Positions 8,011 through 18,536 of a DNA stretch of 64,000 nucleotides are shown here, piece by piece. A program made the position numbers and the translations under genes. How positions within the stretch are numbered: position 1 is the stretch's first letter; every line of letters begins with the position of its first letter. The stretch lies in NCBI GenBank assembly GCA_017651185.1, contig JAGCDJ010000014.1, positions 38,958 to 102,957 on the forward strand, given 5' to 3'. This DNA is from Bacteroidales bacterium. GTDB lineage: Bacteria; Bacteroidota; Bacteroidia; Bacteroidales; ML635J-15. The notes under the pieces are model-generated. The model saw nothing but the letters and a program-made list of their open reading frames with translations. It had not been told where the DNA came from and ran no database searches.

Positions 8011-8054
8011 TATGGTTCGAAACAATCTAAAACCACATTAAACAACCAAAACAT

Positions 8055-9038
8055 TTAAACTGTTCCGCAAATCGCATAATCCTGGCTTTCTGCCAAATAT
8101 TCTTTGAGCGCGTTTCCGTATTCCGGGAAAACGTCGCCAACTCTGCCTAGTCCGCTTATATATGGATTGATGTGGCGTTTTTTCGCGTAGATAATTCGGG
8201 AGTCGGGATTGTCGGCAGTGTGGACTATAGTCGAATAACTTCTGAATTTCTGCCATTCCTTTGCCGAGAACTCGTTGTTCATAAGTTTCTCGATGACAGG
8301 CGTTTCCCCAAGATATAAGTCGCTTTCGGCAATTATTTTGCGGATTATGCATTCCTTTAATATCTCTGCCAGTCGTTGCATTGAGTAGCGGTCCTCGTCG
8401 GCAACGTAAATGCGTGAGCATTGCAGCGACAACTTTGCAAATTCCAAGGCGATGTCCTTGTCGGTAAACATTATTTCGGGTTGACCTTCTTCGTTTTCGC
8501 CGACGATGAGGTTGTCGTAAAGTCCCTTTGCCTTTTCTGGACTTGCTAGTTTGAAGTTCACGATGTTGCCTATTGTGTATTCCAGTCTGTCTGCCGAAAG
8601 GCGCGGTGTGTCGTTGTCGGCAATGGGGTAGAGGTGGTAGTCGGCGACTTCGGCAGTTTGCATGCCGTATTTTTTTAGGTAATGCTGAATTTCAGCCGAG
8701 TTCTCGATTATCGATTGTGTGCCGTTTTCGGTAGATTCCTGCGTGAGATAGTCGCCGTGCATGAAGTCGATGACATGTGCGAATGCAGGCGACGAAATGT
8801 CGTGTAGCAGTCCTGCTGTACTTTGCTTTTTGTCGTGGGTAAAGTGCCATACAATAAGGGCAACTCCAATGCTATGGTAGTATCGCGAGTATTTCTCCAG
8901 ACCTGCAAACATCGGAAAACTAGTGTATTCACATCCGCAGTTCATGCCTATGTCGTCGAGGCGGAGCATTGCTGGTGTATGTGCTATTTCCTGAATAAAT
9001 TCTGGAATATCATTGCTGTATATAGAATGAAGATTCAT
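8055..9038 (-). CDS. HD-domain phosphohydrolase
   Basis: A 327-residue protein with the HD metal site: His55, His79-Asp80 (GLLHDIS) and Asp150 (SADRLEYT). HD proteins are usually metal-dependent phosphohydrolases acting on nucleotides or similar phosphomonoesters in the cytoplasm; the substrate is not evident. The C-terminal half is helical and not recognised. A -7 box (TATTTTTG) lies at 9058-9065, 20 bp before the ATG, divergent from the promoter of the GH97 gene. Confidence 0.85.
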   Translation of the reverse strand: MNLHSIYSNDIPEFIQEIAHTPAMLRLDDIGMNCGCEYTSFPMFAGLEKYSRYYHSIGVALIVWHFTHDKKQSTAGLLHDISSPAFAHVIDFMHGDYLTQESTENGTQSIIENSAEIQHYLKKYGMQTAEVADYHLYPIADNDTPRLSADRLEYTIGNIVNFKLASPEKAKGLYDNLIVGENEEGQPEIMFTDKDIALEFAKLSLQCSRIYVADEDRYSMQRLAEILKECIIRKIIAESDLYLGETPVIEKLMNNEFSAKEWQKFRSYSTIVHTADNPDSRIIYAKKRHINPYISGLGRVGDVFPEYGNALKEYLAESQDYAICGTV

Positions 9039-9057
9039 TGTAGTTGTGATAAAGATG

Positions 9058-9065
9058 CAAAAATA
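9058..9065 (-). promoter_or_regulatory. -7 box TATTTTTG for the HD-domain gene
   Basis: It matches TAnnTTTG and lies back-to-back with the GH97 promoter in an 80-bp divergent region. Confidence 0.5.
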
Positions 9066-9088
9066 CGATTTTTTTCTTCAATAATTTT

Positions 9089-11434
<2,346 letters not shown>

Positions 11435-11506
11435 ATGCATCAATGACGGCAATGTCCTTATGGAAACTCTCGAACATTGAAATGTCGATTCATTGAACTT
11501 TTTTCT

Positions 11507-11514
11507 TACCTTTG
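11507..11514 (+). promoter_or_regulatory. -7 box TACCTTTG for the M23 peptidase/dxr operon
   Basis: It matches TAnnTTTG. The frame-opening TTG at 11512 lies in the box, so the ATG at 11533 is the start. Confidence 0.6.
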
Positions 11515-11532
11515 CAACGCATTTGTTTCAGT

Positions 11533-12372
11533 ATGGCAGAGAAGAAGAAACATAAGTTTTGGGCTTGGCTCACTCGACCTTACCAGTTTGTGATTTATCG
11601 CGATGGAAATTTCGAGGTGCTGAAGAAAATTCGCATGAACAAGATGGTGTTTTCTCTTGTTATTGTGTCTATGTTCGTGATTTTCTTTGCTATAATATCT
11701 CTGCTAGTTGTATATACGCCACTGAAATATTTGGTGCCCGGTTATCCCGACAGGCAGACGCTGGAACTAATCTATAGCAATGCTGAGCGGGTTGACAGTC
11801 TTGCTGCCGAACTTGATGCTCGTGAGGAGTATCTCAATATGATTCGCGATATGATTTTCTCCGAGGTGCCAGTCGATGCTGATTTCGCAGTGCCAGTATC
11901 GGGACTGACGGAAGAGCAGATACGCGATTTCAACGATCCAACAAAACCTCGCCAGCGTTACGATGAGAGTGAAAATGTAAATGTCGTTAACAAAAATGAC
12001 ATTGTCCCGAATCTTTTCGTTCCAATGAAGGGATTGATAGTTAATGGGTTTGATAAGGGTCACAGGCATTTTGGAGTTGATATTGCACCTTTGGGCGATG
12101 TGTCTGTTTTTGCAGTGCTTCAAGGTGTTGTAGTTGAAAGTAATTTTACCATAGAAAATGGCTACTCCATAATCTTGCAGCATCCGCGCGGTGTCATTTC
12201 TGTTTATAAGCATTGTGAGATGCCTACGGTTGTGGAAGGTCAGAAAGTCCGTCAGGGAGAGCAGATTGCCGTGTATGGTAACTCGGGCGAAAACACCAGC
12301 GGTCCGCATCTTCATTTTGAACTTTGGCAGAACGGAGCACCTTTGAATCCAACTGAATGTATTGAATTTTAA
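11533..12372 (+). CDS. M23 (LytM-type) metallopeptidase with one membrane helix
   Basis: A 279-residue protein with a basic cytoplasmic tail, one membrane helix (about 38-61), a periplasmic linker with a short coiled coil, and a C-terminal LytM domain. The zinc ligands are intact: His179 and Asp183 (HFGVD) and His261 in HLHF, with His227 as the further catalytic histidine. It should cut peptidoglycan cross-links, probably in envelope growth or division. The stop TAA overlaps the ATG of dxr by one base, a common arrangement in Bacteroidota. Confidence 0.9.
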   Translation: MAEKKKHKFWAWLTRPYQFVIYRDGNFEVLKKIRMNKMVFSLVIVSMFVIFFAIISLLVVYTPLKYLVPGYPDRQTLELIYSNAERVDSLAAELDAREEYLNMIRDMIFSEVPVDADFAVPVSGLTEEQIRDFNDPTKPRQRYDESENVNVVNKNDIVPNLFVPMKGLIVNGFDKGHRHFGVDIAPLGDVSVFAVLQGVVVESNFTIENGYSIILQHPRGVISVYKHCEMPTVVEGQKVRQGEQIAVYGNSGENTSGPHLHFELWQNGAPLNPTECIEF

Positions 12373-13547
12373 TGGAACAGCAACGAAAAAACATAGCGAT
12401 TCTAGGTTCTACGGGTTCTATTGGAACTCAGGCATTGGATATTATTCGCGACTATCCCGACAAGTTTTCAGCCGAGGTGCTTGTCGCCAATAACAATGCA
12501 CAGTTGCTTATAAGTCAAGCGCGTGAGTTTGAACCGAACTTTGTGGTAATCGCCAACAAGGAAAAATATTCCGAAGTGCGCGATGCTCTTGCCGACTTGC
12601 CTATAAAGGTGTATGCTGGTTCTGAGGCAATTCTTGATGTTGTGTCGATGGATTGCGTTGATATGGTGCTTGCTGCAATGGTTGGATTTGCAGGTCTTTT
12701 GCCAACAATAAAAGCTATTGAGGCAGGCAAGGTTGTCGCTTTGGCAAACAAGGAAACGCTTGTAGTTGGTGGCAAGATAATTTGCGACAAACTGAAGGAA
12801 AGTGCAACATCCTGCATTTTGCCTGTCGATTCGGAGCATTCGGCAATTTTCCAGTGCTTGCGTGGTGAGAGCATTGATAATGTTGAGAAACTTATCCTTA
12901 CGGCATCGGGCGGACCGTTCTTCGGCAAAAATGTTGAATTTCTGAAAAATGTCACTGCCGAACAGGCTTTGAATCATCCCAACTGGAAGATGGGTAGCAA
13001 GGTTACAATCGATTCGGCCTCGCTGATGAACAAAGGCTTTGAAATGATTGAGGCGCATTGGTTGTTCGGTATTCCTGCCGACAGGATAGAGGTGCTTGTG
13101 CATAGGCAGTCGGTAGTGCATTCGATGGTTGAATTTGCCGATGCCTCAATCAAGGCGCAGATTGGAGCGCCGAGTATGCGTATTCCTATCCAGTATGCAT
13201 TCGACTATCCAAACAGGACATATTCACCGAAAAATCGTTTTTCGTTCCTCGAACACGGCGTAAATCTAACTTTTGAGAAACCAGATACCAATACTTTTCG
13301 CTGTCTGCAAATCGCATACGGTTGTCTTTTGCAAGGCGGAAATGCTCCCTGCATAATGAATGCCGCCAACGAAATAGCCGTTGATGCCTTCCTAAAAGGC
13401 CGTATCGGATTTATGCAAATTCCAGAAATAATAGAGTCAACACTTGAAAAATTGCCTTTCGAAAGCAAAATTTCAATTGAATCGTGCTTTGCAACTGACA
13501 AGGAGGCTAGAAGAATAGCCGAAGATTTTGCATCAAAATGTATTTAG
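12372..13547 (+). CDS. dxr: 1-deoxy-D-xylulose-5-phosphate reductoisomerase
   Basis: A 391-residue full-length enzyme that converts DXP to MEP with NADPH, the second step of the non-mevalonate isoprenoid pathway. It has the N-terminal nucleotide-binding loop GSTGSIGTQ, the ANKET block, the metal-binding PVDSEHSAIFQ block, and the later catalytic loop with MNKGFEMIEAHWLF. It is translationally coupled to the M23 peptidase gene upstream (one-base overlap). The ATPase element starts about 90 bp after its stop. Confidence 0.97.
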   Translation: MEQQRKNIAILGSTGSIGTQALDIIRDYPDKFSAEVLVANNNAQLLISQAREFEPNFVVIANKEKYSEVRDALADLPIKVYAGSEAILDVVSMDCVDMVLAAMVGFAGLLPTIKAIEAGKVVALANKETLVVGGKIICDKLKESATSCILPVDSEHSAIFQCLRGESIDNVEKLILTASGGPFFGKNVEFLKNVTAEQALNHPNWKMGSKVTIDSASLMNKGFEMIEAHWLFGIPADRIEVLVHRQSVVHSMVEFADASIKAQIGAPSMRIPIQYAFDYPNRTYSPKNRFSFLEHGVNLTFEKPDTNTFRCLQIAYGCLLQGGNAPCIMNAANEIAVDAFLKGRIGFMQIPEIIESTLEKLPFESKISIESCFATDKEARRIAEDFASKCI

Positions 13548-13635
13548 GTGTAAAAATGCGTTGAGATTTTCCGATTTTTTGAAATTGTATTGTGTTAAGT
13601 TGTTGATATAAAATAACTTAGTTTGTATTTTGTTG

Positions 13636-13732
13636 AAAAGATTCCGCTGGAATCTATATGAAATATCAGCGGAATGTGTGTTCTAAAGTATAGATTCCGC
13701 TGAAATATTTTAAAAAAGTTAGCGGAATGTGG
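13636..13732 (+). repeat. Upstream flanking repeat of ATPase unit 1
   Basis: A stretch of about 95 bp with four copies of a 9-bp core in alternating orientation: ATTCCGCTG at 13641 and 13694, CAGCGGAAT at 13667, and the same less its first base at 13721, at 26-27 bp spacing. Each pair can form a hairpin. The block recurs as a direct repeat at 15197-15293. It ends 12 bp before the -7 box of the ATPase gene. Confidence 0.9.
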
Positions 13733-13743
13733 AAAAATGTTTT

Positions 13744-13751
13744 TACCTTTG
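13744..13751 (+). promoter_or_regulatory. -7 box TACCTTTG for ATPase 1
   Basis: It matches TAnnTTTG and lies between the upstream repeat and the ATG at 13772, making the ATG at 13727 (inside the repeat) unusable. Confidence 0.6.
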
Positions 13752-13771
13752 TGGGGTTAAAAGAAAAGGTT

Positions 13772-15190
13772 ATGGACAAAAAGATTGTCGGCAGAGAACA
13801 GGAATTGGCTCAACTATCCCGCTACTACAAATCCAAGCAATCGGAATTTGTGGCTGTGTATGGTCGTCGCAGGGTGGGGAAGACGTTTTTGGTTAGAAAT
13901 GCTTTTCCGCGTATTGATTTCCAATATACAGCAATGATGAATGCTTCGCGGCGCGAGCAGTTGGTTTGCTTTGCCAATGCCTTGCGTGAGCAGGGTCTTG
14001 TTGATGCGGCGGATGTGTCGTCGTGGCAGGAGGCATTTGCAGAACTGAAAAGGTTCATCTGTACACTGCCAAAGTCGCGGAAAAAAGTCATTTTCCTTGA
14101 CGAACTGCCTTGGATGGACAAGTCGGATGCAGTCTTTATTTCGGCTTTCGAGCATTTCTGGAACAGTTGGGCATCGGCTCGCAATGACATTATGCTTGTG
14201 GTCTGCGGTTCGGCAACATCGTGGATGATGGACAAACTGATAAACAATCGCGGTGGCCTTCACAACCGCATAACCCTACACATTCGGTTTGAACCGTTTT
14301 CACTCAAGGAAACGGAACTTTACCTGAAGTCGCGCAAATTCCGCTGGGGCAGAATGATGATTGCAGAGTGCTATATGATTTTCGGAGGCATACCATATTA
14401 TTTAAGCTTGCTCGATCCTTCCCTGAGTCTTGCAAGAAATGTCGATTGCCTTTTTTTCAGACAAAATGCGGTGCTTCGTGGCGAATTCAGCAACCTATAT
14501 GCCTCGCTGTTTACAAATTCAAAACTATATATCGGTATTGTCCAGTTACTTGGCAGCAAGAAAAAAGGCCTTTCGCGTGACGAAATTGTCAAAGGTTTGA
14601 AACTTGCAGATGGCGGAACATTCTCGAAGGCATTGGCAGACCTGGAAAACTGTGGATTCATTCGCAACTATACGCCGTTCGACAAGAAAAAGAAGACCGC
14701 ATTGTTCCAACTTGTTGATTTTTACACCTTGTTTTACCTTAATTTCATTTGGGAACGCAAGATAAACGACGAGGATTTCTGGTCGAAAAATTCACGTTCC
14801 ACACTGCGCAATGCTTGGATTGACTATGCGTTCGAGCAACTTTGTCTGGCACACGTAAGGCAGATAAAGCAAGGTCTTGGTATTTCGGGAGTAATCACAA
14901 ATGTGTATTCATGGCGTAGCACCCAGAAGGAACGTGGCGCTCAAATAGACCTTGTAATCGATCGAAACGACAACTCCATTACGCTTTGCGAAATGAAATG
15001 GACAAACAGACAATATTCTATAACAGCCGCTTACGAGAAAAATCTTAACAACAAGGTAGAAACTTTTGTCGAGGAAAACGAAACAAAAAAGTCTGTTTTT
15101 CTAACAATGATAACTACCCAGGGAGTTTTGTCAAATTCTCACTCGCAAATTTTAGATAACAATTTGATATTAAATGACTTATTTGTATAA
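13772..15190 (+). CDS. AAA+ ATPase with C-terminal nuclease-like domain (DUF234 type)
   Basis: A 472-residue protein. It starts with VGREQEL, typical of archaeal-type ATPases (ATPase_2). Walker A is GRRRVGKT (31-38) and Walker B is VIFLDE (Asp110, Glu111). The C-terminal region resembles DUF234 and has a PD-(D/E)XK-like signature: Asp393 in QIDLVID and Glu407-x-Lys409 in CEMKW. Such proteins are numerous in Bacteroidota and archaea, with no firmly known role. The gene sits between two near-identical direct repeats, and the stop is 7 bp from the downstream one. It is monocistronic with its own promoter. Confidence 0.88.
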   Translation: MDKKIVGREQELAQLSRYYKSKQSEFVAVYGRRRVGKTFLVRNAFPRIDFQYTAMMNASRREQLVCFANALREQGLVDAADVSSWQEAFAELKRFICTLPKSRKKVIFLDELPWMDKSDAVFISAFEHFWNSWASARNDIMLVVCGSATSWMMDKLINNRGGLHNRITLHIRFEPFSLKETELYLKSRKFRWGRMMIAECYMIFGGIPYYLSLLDPSLSLARNVDCLFFRQNAVLRGEFSNLYASLFTNSKLYIGIVQLLGSKKKGLSRDEIVKGLKLADGGTFSKALADLENCGFIRNYTPFDKKKKTALFQLVDFYTLFYLNFIWERKINDEDFWSKNSRSTLRNAWIDYAFEQLCLAHVRQIKQGLGISGVITNVYSWRSTQKERGAQIDLVIDRNDNSITLCEMKWTNRQYSITAAYEKNLNNKVETFVEENETKKSVFLTMITTQGVLSNSHSQILDNNLILNDLFV

Positions 15191-15196
15191 TATTCA

Positions 15197-15293
15197 AAAA
15201 GATTCCGCTGAAATCTATATAAAGTATCAGCGGAATGTATGTTTAAAAGTATAGATTCCGCTGGAATTTGAAAAATATTTTGGCGGAATATTT
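15197..15293 (+). repeat. Downstream flanking repeat of ATPase unit 1
   Basis: A direct copy of 13636-13732: cores at 15202, 15228, 15255 and (truncated GCGGAAT) 15283, with the same 26-27 bp spacing and alternating orientation. It begins 7 bp after the ATPase stop and ends 8 bp before the stop of the convergent gene. Confidence 0.9.
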
Positions 15294-15301
15294 AGTTGCT
15301 G

Positions 15302-15796
15302 TTATTCGAAAAACTCTTCCGACCAGCCGTGTCCCAAATCCCAATGCACATCTACTACAAAATCGAAATCTGCTGGTAGATTGAATTCATCCTCAAGGGT
15401 TTCGCGAAACTTCTCTATGTCAATGCTATTAAGCCAGTGACCGACGTAAACTTGGAATTTGCCGTCTGCTTCGTTTTGGAAAATTCTGCCACGCGGTATC
15501 ATTGTGTAGTTGCTTTCAGTATAGAATATTGATGAAGTGTCTCCTTTTGCTGTAGCACGATGGTGCTGCTTTTGCCAATAGGTTTTGTGCAATTTATTGA
15601 TGGTGGCTTTCCCGTTTATGAAAATAGCTTTGTCGGCATCTGTTTTTTCAACTCCGAACAATGAATTGTCGGTAATATCGTACCAGAAAATGCCAACTTT
15701 GGGCTTTCCATTGTCTATGAATTTAGACATGATTTCGATGAGTTCATCATGTTCTTGTTCGTCAGTGTGTTTTATGCCTTTGTCGTCAGTAGTCAT
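15302..15796 (-). CDS. Hypothetical protein, acidic
   Basis: A 164-residue cytoplasmic protein with no signal or membrane segment. Recognisable blocks are KVGIFWYDITDNSLFGV near 33-50, and a middle IPRGRIF segment followed by a predicted alpha/beta C-terminus ending in an acidic HGWSEEFFE. I do not assign a family; similar small proteins occur in gut Bacteroidales. A -7 box (TAATTTTG, 15821-15828) lies 24 bp before the ATG. Its 3' end directly adjoins the downstream repeat of ATPase unit 1. Confidence 0.75.
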   Translation of the reverse strand: MTTDDKGIKHTDEQEHDELIEIMSKFIDNGKPKVGIFWYDITDNSLFGVEKTDADKAIFINGKATINKLHKTYWQKQHHRATAKGDTSSIFYTESNYTMIPRGRIFQNEADGKFQVYVGHWLNSIDIEKFRETLEDEFNLPADFDFVVDVHWDLGHGWSEEFFE

Positions 15797-15820
15797 TTTA
15801 AATGGAAATAATCTTTTGCA

Positions 15821-15828
15821 AAATTAGC
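15821..15828 (-). promoter_or_regulatory. -7 box TAATTTTG for the gene ending at 15302
   Basis: It matches TAnnTTTG, between the glyA terminator and the ATG at 15796. Confidence 0.5.
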
Positions 15829-15856
15829 AAAAAGTATGATACTATGATACAGCAAC

Positions 15857-15886
15857 AAAAAAAGCCGCAATTACGCGGCTTTTTAT
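15857..15886 (-). terminator. Intrinsic terminator of glyA
   Basis: A GC-rich stem (GCCGC/GCGGC, extended by A/T pairs) with A-run on one side and T-run on the other. It lies 18 bp after the glyA stop and could work in both directions. Confidence 0.85.
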
Positions 15887-15902
15887 TGTGATTTTCAATT
15901 TT

Positions 15903-17183
15903 CTACCATGCGAAAAGCGGGTAGTTAGCCATCATCTTGTTTACTTCTGCACGAACCTCAGCGATAACGGTTTCGTTTTCAGGATCGCAGAGAACGCGGT
16001 CGATAAGGTCAACGATAACAGCCATCTTGTCTTCTTTTACACCACGGGTTGTGATAGCCGGTGTTCCGAAACGCAAACCTGAAGTCTGGAATGGGCTGCG
16101 GGTGTCGAAAGGAACCATGTTCTTGTTTGTAGTAATGTCGGCAGCAACAAGTGCCTTTTCAGCGAGCTTACCGGTGAGTTCCGGGAACTTGGTGCGAAGG
16201 TCAACGAGCATAGAGTGGTTGTCGGTTCCGCCGCTGACGATCTTGTATCCCTTTGCCATGAAAGCATCAGCCAAAGCTGCAGCATTCTTCTTAACCTGCT
16301 TCTGGTATTCCTTGAATTCTGGAGTGAGAGCTTCGCCGAAAGCAACAGCCTTAGCAGCGATAACGTGCTCCAATGGACCGCCCTGGCAGCCTGGGAATAC
16401 AGCAGAATCGAGCAATGCCGACATCATCTTAACTTCGCCCTTTGGAGTCTTCTTGCCCCAAGGATTCGGGAAGTCCTGACCCATCATGATGACACCACCA
16501 CGCGGACCACGAAGGGTCTTGTGAGTAGTTGTAGTTACGATGTGAGCGTATTTAACTGGGTTGTCGAGCAAACCGGCAGCGATAAGACCTGCAGGGTGCG
16601 ACATATCAACCATAAAGATAGCACCGATTTCGTCGGCAACCTTGCGGATGCGAGCGTAATCCCATTCGCGGCTGTAAGCTGATGCACCAGCGATGATGAG
16701 TTTCGGCTTGTTTTCGCGAGCAACGCGTTCGAGCTGGTCGTAGTCAACGCGACCATCGCTTTCCTTTACGTTGTATTCCAATGCCTTGTAGTTGATACCC
16801 GACATATTTACTGGTGAACCGTGTGAAAGGTGTCCGCCGTGTGCGAGGTTAAGTCCGAGGAATGTGTCGCCAACGTTGAGGCATGCAAGGAATACTGCCA
16901 TGTTTGCCTGTGCGCCCGAGTGCGGCTGTACATTTGCCCAGCAAGCACCGAAGATCTTTTTCAATCTTTCGATAGCGAGGGTTTCGCTCTGGTCAACAAC
17001 TTCGCAACCACCATAGTAACGCTTTCCAGGATAACCTTCAGCGTACTTGTTTGTCATTACCGAACCCATAGCTTCCATTACCTGGTCGCTTACAAAGTTC
17101 TCCGATGCAATGAGCTCGATGCCCTTCATCTGTCTTTCTCTTTCCTTCTTTATAAGGTCGAAAATTTGTTCGTCTCTAACCAT
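15903..17183 (-). CDS. glyA: Serine hydroxymethyltransferase
   Basis: A 426-residue full-length PLP enzyme that interconverts serine and glycine while charging tetrahydrofolate with a one-carbon unit. The N-terminal [11 protein letters not shown] block, the YGGCE and [17 protein letters not shown] substrate loop, and the PLP-lysine motif [14 protein letters not shown] are all present. A -7 box (TACATTTG) lies at 17221-17228 and a terminator follows, so it is a single-gene unit. Confidence 0.97.
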   Translation of the reverse strand: MVRDEQIFDLIKKERERQMKGIELIASENFVSDQVMEAMGSVMTNKYAEGYPGKRYYGGCEVVDQSETLAIERLKKIFGACWANVQPHSGAQANMAVFLACLNVGDTFLGLNLAHGGHLSHGSPVNMSGINYKALEYNVKESDGRVDYDQLERVARENKPKLIIAGASAYSREWDYARIRKVADEIGAIFMVDMSHPAGLIAAGLLDNPVKYAHIVTTTTHKTLRGPRGGVIMMGQDFPNPWGKKTPKGEVKMMSALLDSAVFPGCQGGPLEHVIAAKAVAFGEALTPEFKEYQKQVKKNAAALADAFMAKGYKIVSGGTDNHSMLVDLRTKFPELTGKLAEKALVAADITTNKNMVPFDTRSPFQTSGLRFGTPAITTRGVKEDKMAVIVDLIDRVLCDPENETVIAEVRAEVNKMMANYPLFAW

Positions 17184-17220
17184 AATATTTTATTTTAATA
17201 TGTGTTTTAAAAATTTTCGG

Positions 17221-17228
17221 CAAATGTA
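17221..17228 (-). promoter_or_regulatory. -7 box TACATTTG for glyA
   Basis: It matches TAnnTTTG, 37 bp before the glyA ATG. Confidence 0.5.
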
Positions 17229-17290
17229 ATAATTATTTGTCACAATGAGGAGAGGATTCGAAAAATTCAAAGATTTGAAAATTTGAAAAT

Positions 17291-17449
17291 TTCTGGTTTT
17301 CTAATTTGGTGTACAATAGGTCTTGCCATTGCCATCCTTGCCCCCCCATCGTTAAGGCCTTTAAGGACATTAAAGTCCTTAAGGTCCGATGGGGGGCAAC
17401 GTACTTTTCGCATGCAAGACCACAAAAACAGAAATTAGAAACCAGAAAT
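17291..17449. repeat. 160-bp imperfect palindromic (MITE-like) element
   Basis: Nested inverted matches run from the ends inward: TTCTGGTTT...CTAATTT at 17291 against its complement ending 17449, GGTCTTGC at 17319-17326 against GCAAGACC at 17414-17421, TTGCCCCCC...CCATCG against CGATGGGGGGCAA, and a core of TTAAGG/CCTTAA-type repeats. There is no coding potential. It lies between the divergent glyA and DUF2461 promoters. Confidence 0.7.
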
Positions 17450-17454
17450 ATATT

Positions 17455-17462
17455 TATCTTTG
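17455..17462 (+). promoter_or_regulatory. -7 box TATCTTTG for the DUF2461 gene
   Basis: It matches TAnnTTTG, 18 bp before the ATG at 17481, and overlaps the TTG at 17460 that would otherwise open the frame. Confidence 0.6.
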
Positions 17463-17480
17463 CCTCACAAATTATTCTTT

Positions 17481-18143
17481 ATGAAACGAGTTTTGGATTT
17501 TTTCAAGGAGTTGCAGCAGAACAACAACAAGCCGTGGTTCGATGCTCACAAGCAGCAGTACAAGGAAATGCTTGCCGTGCATAACGACTTTTCGCAGAAA
17601 CTTATCGATGGCATAGCCAAATTCGACGAGTCGGTGGCCGGCTTGCAGGTGAAAGACTGCACCTATCGCATATATCGCGACCTGCGCTTTTCGCACGACA
17701 AGACGCCCTACAAGCAGCACATTGGCACCTATGTCTGTCCTCACGGCAAGAAGAGCGGCTATTCGGGCTATTATGTTCATATAGAGCCCAATGTAAGCTA
17801 TTTTATATGTGCTGGGCTTTGGTGTCCCGAACCTCGCATCGTAAAGAGCGTGCGCGAGGAGATTATGCTCAACGGCAAGAATTTCGACAAGGCCATACGC
17901 AATGCCAAGGGCTTTTCGCTATCGTGGACCGATTCGCTCAAGAAGATTCCCGCAGGCTTCGATGCCGACGACGAGTTTTCCGAATACTACAAGCTCAAAA
18001 GTTTCCTCATTGAAAAGCCAATCGACGAATCCTACATCCTCGACAATAATTTTGTGGACCATGTTGTTTCCGATCTCCGCCGCACCTACGAATTCAACTC
18101 ACTGTTGAATAAGGCTGTGGAATATGCGATGGAGATGTATTGA
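17481..18143 (+). CDS. DUF2461 domain protein
   Basis: A 220-residue cytoplasmic protein of the DUF2461/TIGR02453 family. It shows the typical opening FLKELQQNNNKPWFDAHK, the YRIYRDLRFSHDKTPYKQHIG block, the GYYVHIEP block and LWCPEP. The family has no established function. The start is the ATG downstream of the -7 box. A second, decayed copy of the 3' end of this gene is present at 18391-18415, on the far side of a repeat array. Confidence 0.9.
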   Translation: MKRVLDFFKELQQNNNKPWFDAHKQQYKEMLAVHNDFSQKLIDGIAKFDESVAGLQVKDCTYRIYRDLRFSHDKTPYKQHIGTYVCPHGKKSGYSGYYVHIEPNVSYFICAGLWCPEPRIVKSVREEIMLNGKNFDKAIRNAKGFSLSWTDSLKKIPAGFDADDEFSEYYKLKSFLIEKPIDESYILDNNFVDHVVSDLRRTYEFNSLLNKAVEYAMEMY

Positions 18144-18201
18144 TTTTTGCTAATCTGTTGTACTATAGTAGTTTGAATAATATTTTGTTTCTTCCAAATT
18201 C

Positions 18202-18310
18202 GGAATAAGTGGTTATTTTATAGTGCTAAAAAATGGAATAAGTGGTTAAATTTACCCTTTCAAAAATGGAATAAGTGGTAATTTTACCCCTCAAAAAACG
18301 GAATAAGTGG
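18202..18310 (+). repeat. Orphan array of four 33-bp-spaced GGAATAAGTGG repeats
   Basis: GGAATAAGTGG occurs at 18202, 18235, 18268 and 18300, spacing 33, 33 and 32 bp, with flanking A-rich sequence partly conserved. The same 33-bp period is seen in the repeats flanking the ATPase at 61.5-62.8 kb. No gene is visible in 18144-18536. Confidence 0.88.
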
Positions 18311-18390
18311 TTTTTTGTTTTGGAGAAGCAAATCTATGTCTCGATAATTTGAGAAATATATTTGGGAGACCGTATGTTGCGATATTATAC

Positions 18391-18415
18391 TCAACTCGCT
18401 GCTGAATAAGGCCGT
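18391..18415 (+). pseudogene. Remnant of a second DUF2461 gene 3' end
   Basis: It matches 18094-18118 of the intact gene at 22 of 25 positions. All three differences are synonymous (NSLLNKAV is kept), so it derives from a diverged functional allele, not from random decay of the neighbour. Upstream similarity is patchy (GACC...ATGTTG at 18369-18379) and shows internal deletions. Confidence 0.6.
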
Positions 18416-18480
18416 ATTGATTGCATTTCATATATTACCCAATTCCTATATTTATTTTCTGTGAATAACTAACTATAAAT

Positions 18481-18532
18481 ACACTCAAATTGCGAGTGTG
18501 TTTGCGCTTATTTTTGTTCTCAAATTGAGAAT
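18481..18532 (+). promoter_or_regulatory. Promoter and paired operator boxes of the R-M controller gene
   Basis: A -7 box TATTTTTG at 18509-18516 lies between two related palindromes: ACACTC-n7-GAGTGT at 18481-18499 and TTCTCAA-A-TTGAGAA at 18517-18531. Both contain CTCAAATTG followed by a purine-rich half, with centres about 34 bp apart. This is the layout expected for autoregulation by a C protein. Confidence 0.65.
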
Positions 18533-18536
18533 AGAA

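Noticed and set aside
13727..13771. Earlier ATG start for ATPase 1.
   Set aside because: It lies inside the repeat and upstream of the -7 box, so it would not be on the transcript.
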